This document shows positions 24,458 through 34,400 of a stretch of DNA of 64,000 nt, in pieces (within the stretch, counting starts at the first letter, position 1; the number at the start of each line of letters is the position of its first letter). The stretch covers positions 1 to 64,000 of the forward strand of contig JAJDUT010000080.1 of NCBI GenBank assembly GCA_022826515.1. Reading direction: 5' to 3'. Source of the DNA: Candidatus Latescibacterota bacterium. Its GTDB lineage: Bacteria > Latescibacterota > UBA2968 > UBA8231. The notes under the pieces are model-generated. The model searched no databases and was not told the origin of the DNA. It was given only the letters and a program-made list of their open reading frames with translations. The position numbers and the translations under genes are program-made.

Positions 24458-24808
24458 TTACTCCCTTGCCAAGAGCGTTTCGACTCTCTGTAAAACCGCA
24501 TCCACGATCTCTGTGGGCAAAGGACATATCAACGCTGCATTTCTCGCCTGCCAGTCCATGCTCTTGACCTGATCTGCTAGAATAACACCCGTCACGTCCA
24601 GCCCCGTGGGGATGGCGACCTCAAAGGGATACCCCTTCACTTGACTGGTGATTGGGCAGAGAATTGCCAAGCGAGTCTTGCTATTATAAGCCCCTGGTGA
24701 AACCACAACGGCGGGGCGATGTCCTGCTTGCTCATGTCCTACTCGCGGATTGAAGTTAATCCACACCGCATCACCGCGCTGTGGGATGTACTCGGTCGAT
24801 CTCATCAT
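24458..24808 (-). CDS. mazF: MazF-type endoribonuclease toxin
   Basis: 116 residues, standard length. The family motifs PQRGDAVWINFNPRVGHEQAGHRPAVV, LAILCPITSQVKGYPFEV and ILADQVKSMDW are intact, including the catalytic Arg and Thr region. MazF cuts single-stranded mRNA at short sequences. The start codons ATGATG overlap the mazE stop (TGA), so translation is coupled. Confidence 0.9.
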   Translation of the reverse strand: MMRSTEYIPQRGDAVWINFNPRVGHEQAGHRPAVVVSPGAYNSKTRLAILCPITSQVKGYPFEVAIPTGLDVTGVILADQVKSMDWQARNAALICPLPTEIVDAVLQRVETLLARE

Positions 24809-25044
24809 ACTTCACTGCCCGTCGCAGGTCCAGTATCTATTTCGCCGTGTAAGTTGTGCTCAGTCACCTCGGCTAAAAGATCGTCCAGCTTCAAGCCAGA
24901 CGGCCTTACGAGTTCAATGACTAACTCCTTACCACGCAGCGATAATTCGACCGGTGAGTTGAGTTCAAGCCCAATCTGGCTAGCGAGTGGTTTGGGAATA
25001 CGCAGAGCCAAACTATTGCCCCATTTTTGCACGCGAGTTTCCAT
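24805..25044 (-). CDS. mazE: MazE-type antitoxin
   Basis: 79 residues from the ATG at 25044 with AGGAGG 5 nt upstream. The N-terminal swapped-hairpin AbrB fold reads TRVQKWGNSLALRIPKPLA, and the acidic tail binds MazF. An upstream in-frame codon adds 13 residues without ribosome binding support. Two GATACA copies 11 bp apart lie just upstream and may be its operator. Confidence 0.88.
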   Translation of the reverse strand: METRVQKWGNSLALRIPKPLASQIGLELNSPVELSLRGKELVIELVRPSGLKLDDLLAEVTEHNLHGEIDTGPATGSEV

Positions 25045-25065
25045 ATCTTCCTCCTCTAAATAGTA

Positions 25066-25082
25066 GATACAATGAGGATACA
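25066..25082. promoter_or_regulatory. Candidate mazEF operator
   Basis: GATACA occurs at 25066 and again at 25077, one helical turn apart, 22 nt upstream of the mazE start. MazE-MazF complexes repress their own promoter, so a paired site here is expected. The remainder of 25083-25242 contains no gene. Confidence 0.3.
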
Positions 25083-25242
25083 TTGAGGGTCGGCATTTAT
25101 CAAGACCGATTCTCTGTTCTTATGCTCGGAGACGAATCTACAGGATTTGGCAATTTAGCTATATTTCACCATTCATGTACATGTTGCGGCAAACGCAATT
25201 GCCTTGCAGAATATCCTGAACCAATAACACAAGAGGAACGCA

Positions 25243-27546
25243 ATGCCTATCAGCGCCAAAGACCTCCAAGCGGCCCTCCCCGACCTCGAAAGCACTCAGT
25301 GTTGCGAGGGCCTTGAAAACACCGTCACCATCCACCGCGACCCTTGGGGAATCCCCCATATCCAAGCTGAAGGCGAAGCCGACCTGTTCTTCGCCCAGGG
25401 CTTTGCCACGGCCCAAGATCGGCTGTGGCATATGGACTTCGATCGCCACCAAGCCCTAGGCCGCTGGTCCGAATGGGCTGGCCCTGCAGGACTGGACCGC
25501 GACCGCCTCCTGCGGGCTGCTGGCATGGGCCGCACCGCCAAGTTGGATTACGAAGCGTCTAGCCCTCAAGCCCGCGCCATGCTCGACGCGTACGCCGCTG
25601 GCGTCAACGCCTTTTTGGCTAATACAACGGCCCTGCCCATCGAATACCAACTCCTCGGCCAGTCTCCCGAGCCGTGGGAAAGCTGGCACTGCCTCGCCGT
25701 GTACAAGATGCGCAACAGCCTGCTCGGCACCTTTGAATCCAAGCTCTGGCGCACTCGTCTGGCCCAAGTGATCGGCCCTGAGAACCTCGCTCAGCTAATC
25801 AAAGGCTATCCCCAAGGCCATCTGCTCACCGTGCCCCCCGGCACCGAGTACCAGGGAGAACCACTCGACGGCCTCGCCGCTCTCAGCCGCGAAACCGACC
25901 CCGGCTCCAATGCGTGGTCCATCGCGGGTGAGTACACGGATTCGGGCTTGCCGCTGGTGGCCGGAGATTCGCACCGCGGCCTCGACACCCCTTCCGTCTA
26001 TTACCAAGTCCATATCGCCTGCCCGGACTTCGCCGTCAGCGGCTACTCAGTGCCCGGCGTCCCCGGCACCCTGCACTTTTGCCACAACGAGTACGTGGCT
26101 TGGGGCATGACCTACGGCAGTGCTGACACCCAGGATTTGTTCGTCGAGCGCTTCCGCGAAACGGCCGATGGCTTGGAGTACGAATTCAGCGGCGCGTGGC
26201 GGCCAGCGGAAATCCTGCGGGAAGAAATCCACGTCCGCGGCGCGGCCTCCGTCACCTCCGAAGTCGTCATTACCCACCACGGACCTATCATCGCCGGCGA
26301 TCCGCGCAAAGGCCAAGCCATCGCCATCAGCGACCCCGGCCTCATCGAAGGCACTCCTTGGGCCGACGCGGCCCGCGATGCCATGCGCGCCCGCTCGGTC
26401 GAGGACTTGCACCAAGCCTTCGCCCGCTGGAACGACCGCGTCAACAACTACGCCGTCGCCGATGTCCACGGCTGCTTCGGCTATCTGCACGAGGGTCGGA
26501 TCCCCGTGCGCGAGGCCGCAAACGGCTGGCGCGCCGTTCCCGGCTGGAGCGGCGAGCACGAGTGGCAAGGCTACATCCCCCACGCCGAGTTGCCCAAAGC
26601 CATAGACCCGGCAACAGGCTATGCCATTACCTGCAACCAGCGCGTGACCGGCTCTGATTATCCCTACTACGTCGGGCTCGTCTTTAGCCCCGACTACCGC
26701 GCCCGCCGCATCCAGACCCGCATCCTCGAATTGGCAAAAGGCACGGCCACGCCCGAGGCTATGGGCCACATCCACGCCGAACGCGTCTCGCTGCCAGCCC
26801 AGGTCTTTACGCGGGCCTTGCTCGCCATCGAGCCACCCGACGCCGACTGCGCCCAAGCCCTCGACTTGCTGCGCCAGTGGGACTGCCGGATGGACCGCGA
26901 CCAAGTCCAGCCGACGATCTGTGCGCAAACCCGCAACCTGCTCGGCTACCACATAGCGCAACACCTGTTCGGTGACGACGCCTTGACCTTGCTCGCGGAG
27001 GCTGGCGGCGACGCTCACTGGCGTCTTATCAATCTCGAAGCAACCCTCGCGATTGAGCACGGCGATACTGCGCTGCTGCCGTCCGGCCAAACTTGGTCCC
27101 AAGCTCTGACAGAGGCTCTGACCGGCGCTCTCGCCACTCTCAAAGAGGCCCTCGGCGACGACATGGGCCAATGGCGCTGGGGCCGCTTGCATCGCACCCA
27201 GCCGCAGCACCCATTCTCTGCGGTTTTCCCCGAAGCCGCTTCCTTCCTCGACCCCCCTTCGCTTCCCGTCCACGGCGATGGCGACACGCCCCTAGCCGGT
27301 AGCTATGCCTTCGACGATTTCACAGTTACGGGTCTTTCGGTCAATCGCTATATCTTCGATCCCTCCGACTGGACTCGCTCGCGCTGGATCGCGCCGCTGG
27401 GGGCCTCTGGCCACCCGGCTAGCCCGCACTACGCCGACCAAGCCCAGCTTTGGGCCGATGTGGAATTCATACCTCAGTTGTGGGATTGGCAGGAGATACG
27501 CGACCGGGCGGAGACGACGCAGCATTTGGTGCCGTCGGAGGGATAA
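25243..27546 (+). CDS. Penicillin acylase family protein (Ntn hydrolase)
   Basis: 767 residues, the usual size of the precursor. The spacer ends at DPGSNAWSIAG, where the Ser after Gly becomes the N-terminal nucleophile of the beta chain after self-cleavage; VAGDSHRGLDTPSVYYQVH and HFCHNEYVAWGMTYG match the conserved beta-chain start. It hydrolyses amides such as penicillin side chains or acyl-homoserine lactones. There is no signal peptide, while many relatives are periplasmic, so this one may act in the cytoplasm or use another export route. It stands alone between mazEF and an AbiEi gene. Confidence 0.88.
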   Translation: MPISAKDLQAALPDLESTQCCEGLENTVTIHRDPWGIPHIQAEGEADLFFAQGFATAQDRLWHMDFDRHQALGRWSEWAGPAGLDRDRLLRAAGMGRTAKLDYEASSPQARAMLDAYAAGVNAFLANTTALPIEYQLLGQSPEPWESWHCLAVYKMRNSLLGTFESKLWRTRLAQVIGPENLAQLIKGYPQGHLLTVPPGTEYQGEPLDGLAALSRETDPGSNAWSIAGEYTDSGLPLVAGDSHRGLDTPSVYYQVHIACPDFAVSGYSVPGVPGTLHFCHNEYVAWGMTYGSADTQDLFVERFRETADGLEYEFSGAWRPAEILREEIHVRGAASVTSEVVITHHGPIIAGDPRKGQAIAISDPGLIEGTPWADAARDAMRARSVEDLHQAFARWNDRVNNYAVADVHGCFGYLHEGRIPVREAANGWRAVPGWSGEHEWQGYIPHAELPKAIDPATGYAITCNQRVTGSDYPYYVGLVFSPDYRARRIQTRILELAKGTATPEAMGHIHAERVSLPAQVFTRALLAIEPPDADCAQALDLLRQWDCRMDRDQVQPTICAQTRNLLGYHIAQHLFGDDALTLLAEAGGDAHWRLINLEATLAIEHGDTALLPSGQTWSQALTEALTGALATLKEALGDDMGQWRWGRLHRTQPQHPFSAVFPEAASFLDPPSLPVHGDGDTPLAGSYAFDDFTVTGLSVNRYIFDPSDWTRSRWIAPLGASGHPASPHYADQAQLWADVEFIPQLWDWQEIRDRAETTQHLVPSEG

Positions 27547-27588
27547 CTCTCGCGGATGGCGTCGAAGAACGGATTTTCATTGCAATAA

Positions 27589-27606
27589 ATTGCCATTAAA
27601 GGTAAT
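27589..27606. promoter_or_regulatory. Candidate AbiEi operator palindrome
   Basis: ATTGCCATTAAAGGTAAT is an 18-bp dyad with one arm mismatch, 8 bp upstream of the AbiEi-like start. AbiEi antitoxins repress their own promoter through inverted repeats, so this fits, but only position and symmetry support it. Confidence 0.35.
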
Positions 27607-27614
27607 CTATTGTT

Positions 27615-28253
27615 ATGAAATTCGATCAATTGCTCGCCATCGTGGCCGACGAGCCAGTGTTTGAATCCGGCTTACTCTTGGCCGGTTCCGTAAACCCAAG
27701 CGATATGCAGCGACAACTCGTGCGCTGGACCCAAGCCGGACGACTGCACCAGCTACGGCGCGGACTCTACGCGCTGGCACCGCCCTACCGCCAAACCGCG
27801 CCCCATCCCTTCCTCGTCGCCAATCGACTGGTACGCGGCTCTTATGTCAGCGGTCTGTCGGCGTTGGCCCACGCTGGTGTGATTCCCGAGTACGTGCCGG
27901 AAGTGACCAGCGTGACCGGTGGGCGTCCTCAACTTCGCCAGACGCCGCTAGGTCGCTTTTCCTTTCGCCATCTCAAGACCGATCTGCTCTACGGCTATCA
28001 ACACGTGGAGTTGGCACATGGCCAGTCGGCTTTTGTCGCTGCACCGGAAAAGGCACTGCTCGATCTGATCTATCTACAGCCGAATGGCGATGCACCTGCC
28101 TATATCAACGAACTACGCCTCGACTGGGGGAGCCTCGACCTAGCGGAACTGGATAGATTGGCTGCTATCGCCGCCCGTCCCAAATTGCTGAGAGCCGTGC
28201 GGTGCATTCGCGCACTCGCCGAAGACGAGACGTTGGGCTACGAGCAGCTATGA
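27615..28253 (+). CDS. AbiEi-family antitoxin / transcriptional regulator
   Basis: 212 residues. An N-terminal winged-helix region (MQRQLVRWTQAGRLHQLRRGLYAL) is followed by the AbiEi domain with GSYVSGLSALAHAGVIPEYVPEV and APEKALLDLIYL. In type IV AbiE systems this protein represses the operon, and its partner AbiEii is a nucleotidyltransferase toxin. Here the stop overlaps an ATG by 4 nt as expected for an AbiEii gene, but only a 38-codon stub follows. Confidence 0.8.
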   Translation: MKFDQLLAIVADEPVFESGLLLAGSVNPSDMQRQLVRWTQAGRLHQLRRGLYALAPPYRQTAPHPFLVANRLVRGSYVSGLSALAHAGVIPEYVPEVTSVTGGRPQLRQTPLGRFSFRHLKTDLLYGYQHVELAHGQSAFVAAPEKALLDLIYLQPNGDAPAYINELRLDWGSLDLAELDRLAAIAARPKLLRAVRCIRALAEDETLGYEQL

Positions 28254-28366
28254 AGGATCACCTGTTTCAACTCGTGCAGGCGGCCGATGTGCGTCCGTTT
28301 TTGGAACGGGAGGAAGACGCGGCGCTGTTGAACATGAAAAACGCGTTGGAGCTATTGGTTGGCTAA
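28250..28366 (+). pseudogene. Stub of an AbiEii nucleotidyltransferase gene
   Basis: Thirty-eight codons with a start overlapping the AbiEi stop. After MKDHLFQLVQAA the sequence DVRPFLEREEDAALLN resembles the extreme C-terminus of AbiEii-type proteins. The nucleotidyltransferase core (GGTAL, SxD..D) is absent, so an internal deletion joined the start to the end. The 145 nt from here to 28511 show nothing else. Confidence 0.65.
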
Positions 28367-28511
28367 TCGCTCAACTCCCGCTTCATTTCCCTAATGACTT
28401 CCGCTAGTACTGCGGCGATCTCGACTACCTATTCTTCGCTAATGATAAGCTGTTGGCGATGTGGGTTTTGATGTCTCCTTGATCGCTCCATTGAAACTAT
28501 GCGCCGCTGGT

Positions 28512-30194
28512 TCAACGCACTAACGTCAGTTTTTCTTGGTATAGCTGCTCGCCGGCATGGAGGTTGATAAAATAGATCCCCGATGCAGCTCGTTGCCCCG
28601 ACAGGTCGCGTCCGTTCCACGCAACAGAGTAATTCCCTGCTTGGCGATATTCGTTGGAAATAAGCGTGTGGATGCGCTGCCCCAGCATATCGTAGATCGA
28701 GAGGGAGACCGCCATCGGCTGAGGGAGATTAAACCGAATGGATGTAGAGGGGTTAGAGGGATTGGGCGCAACGCTTAAGGTGGTTGAGGCGGCGGACGGA
28801 GCGGTTACAGTTACGGATTTGGCCGGTACGGTCCCATTAATTGTGCCCCCTGTAGATGTGATCGTATGTCCATTCATATTGATGGAGAGACCTGACTCTA
28901 TGGTCAGCGTTCTTCCAGAGGGAACGGTTATATTTCGGTGTAGGGTGATTGCTTCGCTGCTACCGGTGAAAGCGGACCAGTCTTGGTCAAAATCTAACCT
29001 CCCGTCTCCGGCTCTACCGGGTGATGTAGTCATATAGACGCCGCCGGCCTTGTCCCCCCATGCTAGCGTACGGCGCTTCGTTTCAGCTCTATTCGAGGAG
29101 TAATACATGGTGTTATTACTGTGTGTATTATCGCTATGTCCAAGCCCCGTAGAATGACCTAGCTCGTGGGTCATTACGTCCCTGAAATCTTTGGGTTGAG
29201 CTACGGTCCAAGAGCTTGGATATGTTGCAGACGTAGTCCAAGTGTAGCGCGAGCTGAGACGGATATCCGAGACAACCACTCCACCGAGCATCCTCGGATA
29301 ACTTGCGTAAGCTGCGGTACCTCCTGGACTACCGAAAGCTTCAAACGTTACCGTACTCCACGAATCAGACCTATTGCGCGTTCTATTGGTCGAAGTGCTA
29401 GCTACTTGAAACCTAATATGGCCATCTTCAATACGATTCCACTCGGCTACACAGGCATTCATAGCTGTTCTCAAGTCACTGAATGGGATCGGGTTGCCGT
29501 TTCCATCTATAGCACCATCTGGATTAATGTGGAAGGTAATGGTAAGAGGCGGCGGGTGATGGCGGTATCTTGTATAAGCACGAAATTGTCCATCCAAGTG
29601 CCTCCCACTTATAGAGGTAGCTTTCGCAGCACGCTTTCCACTTGCTGCATGTACCTTATCCAACTGGTATTCAATAGGAACCATGTCGACTTCCAACTGC
29701 GATACTTCCTTCCTATCGACTCGTTTGATGGCCTCTTTGAAGTCGGTGAGATTAGTCCCGATTCCTGCAACCTTATCCCCGATTATATCGATTTTGCCGC
29801 GGAAAGCCCCTGTGACTTCGTATATATCTCCCCTGTTTAATAGAAAGAGGAGAGTTTGCTCTCCTAGTGTGAAGATGGGTCTGAAATAGGAGTACTGTTC
29901 AATTTCCCCTCCCTTTGATTCCGGGTCACCTTCAAAGTGGTCCACGACAATGGTTTCACCGATGCCTTTATCTTTACCCTTGATAATTTCTTTAATGCTT
30001 ATCGTCGTTTTCCTTCTGGCGTCCCCCTTTTCATTTTCATAGACGGACGTTTTTTCTACCATACCAATCACCACGAGATCGGACTTCTCGATCGTGGTCT
30101 CAATGGGTTGGGTTTCATAGGTTTCAGCAAAATGGGGCACTGGCCCTACCAATAGAAGAAGGGCCCCTATGGTCAACTGCATTTGCCGTTTCAT
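28512..30194 (-). CDS. Secreted zinc metalloprotease (matrixin-like) with C-terminal sorting domain
   Basis: 560 residues with a signal peptide (LTIGALLLLVGPVPHFA). At about residue 345 is HELGHSTGLGH, the HExxHxxGxxH zinc site of metzincins, with SNNTMYYSS as a candidate Met-turn. The last 75 residues (SLSIYDMLGQRIHTL ... AASGIYFINL) are a FlgD/type-IX-like beta domain that sorts proteins to the surface in the FCB group. It follows a secreted protein gene by 65 nt and shares the promoter at 31.2 kb. That promoter is a duplicate of the one driving the peptide operon. Confidence 0.82.
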   Translation of the reverse strand: MKRQMQLTIGALLLLVGPVPHFAETYETQPIETTIEKSDLVVIGMVEKTSVYENEKGDARRKTTISIKEIIKGKDKGIGETIVVDHFEGDPESKGGEIEQYSYFRPIFTLGEQTLLFLLNRGDIYEVTGAFRGKIDIIGDKVAGIGTNLTDFKEAIKRVDRKEVSQLEVDMVPIEYQLDKVHAASGKRAAKATSISGRHLDGQFRAYTRYRHHPPPLTITFHINPDGAIDGNGNPIPFSDLRTAMNACVAEWNRIEDGHIRFQVASTSTNRTRNRSDSWSTVTFEAFGSPGGTAAYASYPRMLGGVVVSDIRLSSRYTWTTSATYPSSWTVAQPKDFRDVMTHELGHSTGLGHSDNTHSNNTMYYSSNRAETKRRTLAWGDKAGGVYMTTSPGRAGDGRLDFDQDWSAFTGSSEAITLHRNITVPSGRTLTIESGLSINMNGHTITSTGGTINGTVPAKSVTVTAPSAASTTLSVAPNPSNPSTSIRFNLPQPMAVSLSIYDMLGQRIHTLISNEYRQAGNYSVAWNGRDLSGQRAASGIYFINLHAGEQLYQEKLTLVR

Positions 30195-30259
30195 TTTTTT
30201 CTCCTTATGGGTGATGAGTGTTGACTAGCGGCGCGGTACAATGCCCAACCGCTTGCAGC

Positions 30260-31123
30260 CTAACGGCCTTTATAGGCCCTGCTTGCTGGCATAGAGGGAT
30301 CACCACGGGACCCCTTAACTCGGCCCCAACTCGTCTGCTCTACTGAGGTCGCCCGATCCCTTATGATGGTTTGACCGCCTATATGGGCTTCCCTAAGAAG
30401 GCCAAAGTCCCAGATCTCAGTTTCTGTTGTAAGACGTGTGATATAGATAGGTCCTACACCTACCTCAAACACTTCATCCCATTCCGACTCCGACCAAGAC
30501 GTTGATAAAAAGCGGAAAAACCTTTGAGAGGATGTTAGTTCGCCCTCCCAATTCGGTGGACCGAATGCTAGTTGTACGGTATCGCCCTCCCAATTCGGCG
30601 GACCGATATCGCCTGGCCAACGGGCATTGACGAATACCCACCATATATTTACCTCTGGCAGAGAATCAAGATCTGGTAGGGGCAAGTCCCAAAAAGTTCC
30701 TTGGGCTGCCTCAAAGTCATACATCAGCCAATCTGTCTGATTGGAGTCTAGAGGGTGCGGGTCCGGGCTATCCATGTCCTGTGCTAGGGTCCCAGCCGCC
30801 ACGGTATCCGGCTGCTCTATGTAGCGAAAGACTTGTGCTCCTTCTTTTCTCAGGTAGAGTGTATCGGGCAGAAACCAATTCCAGTCCTGTCGCACGACGA
30901 AATACGACCGTTCCTGCAACTGAACTTGGCCGATTACTTCCGTTGAAACAGTCTCCTCAACCCGGAGGGTGTCTAGGTATCTTACGTCATATTTCTGAAA
31001 CACCCAGCGGTTGCCTACTTCCAACGGAAAAAAGTCGCCTCCCTCGGCTTGGGCCGTGCCCATGCAGCCTACGACTAAGGCTCCCGATACGATCCATCTA
31101 AGTACCATTCTATGACTCCTCAT
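30260..31123 (-). CDS. Secreted protein or lipoprotein of unknown function
   Basis: 287 residues. The signal region VSGALVVGCMGTAQA offers a lipobox (VVGC) and also a signal peptidase I site (AQA). The mature part is rich in Trp, Asp and beta-strand (FFPLEVGNRWVFQKYDV), typical of surface proteins in this group. It contains a short tandem duplication around GPPNWEGD / GPPNWEGE, also visible as two 'CCCTCCCAATTCGG' copies in DNA. No family recognised. First gene behind the duplicated promoter, followed by the metalloprotease gene. Confidence 0.65.
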   Translation of the reverse strand: MRSHRMVLRWIVSGALVVGCMGTAQAEGGDFFPLEVGNRWVFQKYDVRYLDTLRVEETVSTEVIGQVQLQERSYFVVRQDWNWFLPDTLYLRKEGAQVFRYIEQPDTVAAGTLAQDMDSPDPHPLDSNQTDWLMYDFEAAQGTFWDLPLPDLDSLPEVNIWWVFVNARWPGDIGPPNWEGDTVQLAFGPPNWEGELTSSQRFFRFLSTSWSESEWDEVFEVGVGPIYITRLTTETEIWDFGLLREAHIGGQTIIRDRATSVEQTSWGRVKGSRGDPSMPASRAYKGR

Positions 31124-31189
31124 TGCGCTTGCTGGTGCCGAGCGATCATCTGAGCATCTGATAGATACGTCGATGAATCCCCTTTACTA

Positions 31190-31197
31190 CAAAAGTA
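31190..31197 (-). promoter_or_regulatory. Promoter -7 element TACTTTTG
   Basis: On the minus strand this is an exact match to TAnnTTTG, the -7 box used by Bacteroidetes-type primary sigma factors. It lies 67 nt before the secreted-protein start and 22 bp downstream of the nearest operator repeat, the same distance as in the sister promoter at 48693. No clear -33 box is present, consistent with activator dependence. Confidence 0.6.
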
Positions 31198-31218
31198 GCG
31201 ACCGTCACATAGCTTTTG

Positions 31219-31290
31219 TATCGGGTAAACACCTGATTTTTGGCCAATTTTATCGGGTAAACACCTGATTTTTTCGAGAAAACACCTGAT
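31219..31290 (-). promoter_or_regulatory. Three phased operator repeats (copy at 31.2 kb)
   Basis: TATCGGGTAAACACCTGAT occurs at 31219 and again at 31251, and a shorter version (AAACACCTGAT) ends at 31290. Right-hand ends are 32 and 21 bp apart, three and two helical turns, so a protein would bind on one face. The same arrangement is at 48722-48794. A regulator such as the neighbouring response regulator is the natural candidate. Confidence 0.7.
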
Positions 31291-31342
31291 ATTGGCTTGC
31301 GGCCATAGTTTCGCGGGATCGTCTATACGCCTGTGACTGCGG

Positions 31343-31404
31343 TTGGCCCCCCGCCCGTCAGGACATAGACCGTACCACGAGCCGTTTGGCTAGGGCGTAG
31401 GCAC
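31343..31404 (-). pseudogene. Remnant of a rhodanese gene in the promoter block
   Basis: On the minus strand, codons for YALAKRLV and, after a small deletion and frame change, VYVLTGG match the C-terminal part of the intact rhodanese at 42976. Stretches such as AGCCGTTTGGCTAGGGCGTAG are 19/21 identical to that gene. The flanking sequence up to 31462 (including GCCGGATAAGACGTTA) is shared with 48.95 kb. Nothing else is seen in 31124-31462. Confidence 0.6.
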
Positions 31405-31462
31405 GGTAGGTTGTAGATCTCCGCCGGATAAGACGTTATGGCTTCCTATGGAGAGCTGGAAT

Positions 31463-34400
31463 TTAGCGAACGCGGGTGCGCCAGATCGCACACAGTGGCA
31501 CTACTAGTACTAGCAACACGGACGAGGACGCTAAGCCACCTGATGTCCCCAGTGCTAGGGTGTACCAGAAGTCGTTTCTGTCGCCTTGGAGCAACAGCGG
31601 TAGGAAGCCGGCGATGGTCGTAAGAGTGGTGATGAAAATGGGGCGCAAGCGTTGGAAAGCCGCGTTGGCAATCGCCTCGGTGGGATCGGCTGGCTGCCGC
31701 TTCAAGGCTTTGGAAATGGTGTACACTAGCAGGATAGAATTGTTGACGGCAATGCCCATCAGCAGCAACAAGGCCGCATAGCCGCCTTGGTTAAAAGGGG
31801 CGTCGAACAGAAAGAGCGCGGCACCCATCCCTATGAGTGCGAGGGGCAAGGCGATGAGCACCAACAGCGGCTGGGTCCACGACTCAAAGAGCGCGGCGGC
31901 GATCATCCACACTAAGAGAACGGCCAATAGCACAATGCCCCCCAATTCCCGCTGCTCCTTTTTGTCCATTTCGTATATCATGGGATTGGAAAGGCTATAA
32001 CCATAAGGCAGGGGGGTGTGGTTGACGATGTCTTGTAGGATGCTGTTGGAATAAGAGTAGCTGCCCAAAACCGTGAATCCAATGGTGCGAATGTAGCGTT
32101 GATCTTCGCGTTTTATGCTGGGCGTCACGGCTCGTTTCTCGATGTGTGCGACGTGCCCGATACGCGCTGGGTGTGCGTCCAACGCGACTTGGCTCAGACG
32201 ACGGGTAGTCATGCGGCTGGCTCCGGTGTCGGCGATGCTGACGGCGTATTGTTGCCCGTCCACATAAACGTGCGAAAGGGCGGTACCGACGGCGAGCCGA
32301 TCTTGGATCTCACGGACAATGTCGGCGTGGTCGAGGCCGAGGGGTGCGGTTTTGGTGTGGTCGAACTGGGCCACTATTTCGCGCTGGGATGGGCCGTAGA
32401 CAAAGTCGATGTGAATGTCCTTAATCCGCCGCGAGCGACGCTGCCTTAGCCGCTCAGCAATGTCTTCGGCAATGTTGCCTACCTGCCCAAAGTTGAACCC
32501 TTGGATACTTAGCTTGTTGGAGACACTCCGGCTGCCTCCCAAACGCTTGCCGAATCCATCTAGCCCCTTGCCATATACGGAGAACCCAACGCCGCCAATA
32601 TTACCCTCATAAGCTGCTAAACGCTCGTAGAGAATGTATGGTATATCCGAAGTGCGATACTCTTCCTTTAGCAACACCTGAATAAGCCCGTACTGGCCCG
32701 AACTTTGGGTGATGATGCCCTCGATATACGGCGCGAAATTGAACAATTGTTTTTCGACATCCCGCAAAATGTTATCCATCCTGCTTATGTGGGCATTATA
32801 AGGCATATGGAGAGTGACAATCAGCGAAAAGCCCTCTGAGAGGTCTTGTAGAAAGTGCCGGGGAGGTCGCCGATCGAGCCGGTGCGATAGGTCGCTAAAT
32901 AAAAAATACGTGGCCCCACCAAATGCTTTGAAGAGTGCTGGTTTGATTGCACTCACTATGGGATTGCCCCACATTTGGTTGTAAAGGTCGGCCCCGCTAG
33001 CGGAGAGCCGATCCCAGATCGGGCGATCTTCTTGCGAGCGTTTGGACGTGAATATCGCGTTGCCGAATAAGCTCGACGAAGTGGTTGTATCTCTCGTCGC
33101 GAGCCATGCCTTGTACTGTTGTCGCGTGGTGATTTTGTCGGCTGGTGCGGCCTGCACAACCCGCTCGTCGCCTAGCTTGTCCGGTAATAACCACAGCGGT
33201 ACGCCTATGGTCCATACGACCAAACCAAGGAACAATTTTTTACGGCGGATGCAAAGAAAGAGGACAGTGCAATACAAGTGGTAGAAGCGGTCTGTGGGTG
33301 CAACCGGGGCGAGAGCCGCTCGTGCGACCGTCCGGTAGAAGAAGGTCGGGATCAGGGTGAGGGCGACTAGGAGGGCAATGGTGAGGGTTAGGCCTAGGGC
33401 AACCACAAACGGCTCGAAATAGCCTTGTAATTCTCGGGAAAGAAAAAAGACCGGTAGAAAGGCTCCCAAGGTGGTCAGGTTAGACACGACGATGGGATGA
33501 ACCCCTTCGCGCAATCCCGCGGCCATAGCCGCCCGCAAATCCTCTCCGGGACCGCAGGATTGGGCACGGCGGTGGAGATAGTCGTAGATGACAATGGCGT
33601 TATCTACGATCAGACCAAAACCGATGGTGAAACCGGCGAGGGTAGCGAGGTTTAGGTGAATGCCAAGGGCGAAGAACAACACAACTGCCCCTAAGACTGA
33701 CAACCAGATGGAACTCAAGATGAGTAAGACCGTTTGGAATCGCTTGAAAACGCCGATCAGCACCAACGCAATAAACGCGATGGAAAACGCCGACCAGCGC
33801 AGTAGAAAGTGGAAATCCCTCTCTATCTCGGCCCCCTTGTCGTGTAGCGCGACGATCTCAAAGCCCTCGGGTAGCTGCTGGGTAAGTTCGGCCACCTTCT
33901 CCCGGATCTGCTGGGAGGTGTGGATCATGTCGCTACCGGGCGTTTTTTCAAGTTGGATGGCAATTGCGTTACGCCCGTTGATCCGGTAGAGAGATGACGG
34001 AGGGCCGGGCTGATAGCGCACGGTTGCTACATCCTTTAGGTAAATGAAGCGGCCGATCTCCAGCCTCTTGAGTGGCGCGTTCTTGAGGGGCTCCAAGTCT
34101 GCGAGGTTGCCGCGAAGCTGGATGCTGCTGAGTGCGCCTTGGCTTTGTGCTGCGCCGAGGAAACGGGTCTGTATGCCTTGGGCGGCTAGCGCTTGGCTTA
34201 GCACCCCTTGGTCTATTTGCCAGCGCCGCGCCAAGAGGTGGTTCATTTCGAGGAGGATGTGCTGTTGAGCACCACCGCGCACGGTCACCTGCTCGACGCC
34301 CGGCACGGATTGCAAGGGTAGCCGCAATCGGTCGTCCGCATATTGGCGCAGGACCGCGGGGTCTTCGCGGCCAAGCAGCATTAAACGGACGAAGTTCGGG

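Noticed and set aside
26047..27273. 408-residue minus-strand open frame opposite penicillin acylase
   Set aside because: Lies wholly inside a gene with conserved Ntn hydrolase motifs; no ribosome binding site or family resemblance.
29166..29840. 224-residue plus-strand frame opposite the metalloprotease
   Set aside because: Overlaps the zinc site region of the real gene and shows no protein-like pattern.
31219..31290. Repeat cluster that could be read as a short CRISPR array
   Set aside because: Only three units, unequal length, no variable spacers of constant size, and no cas genes; the same units recur beside another promoter.
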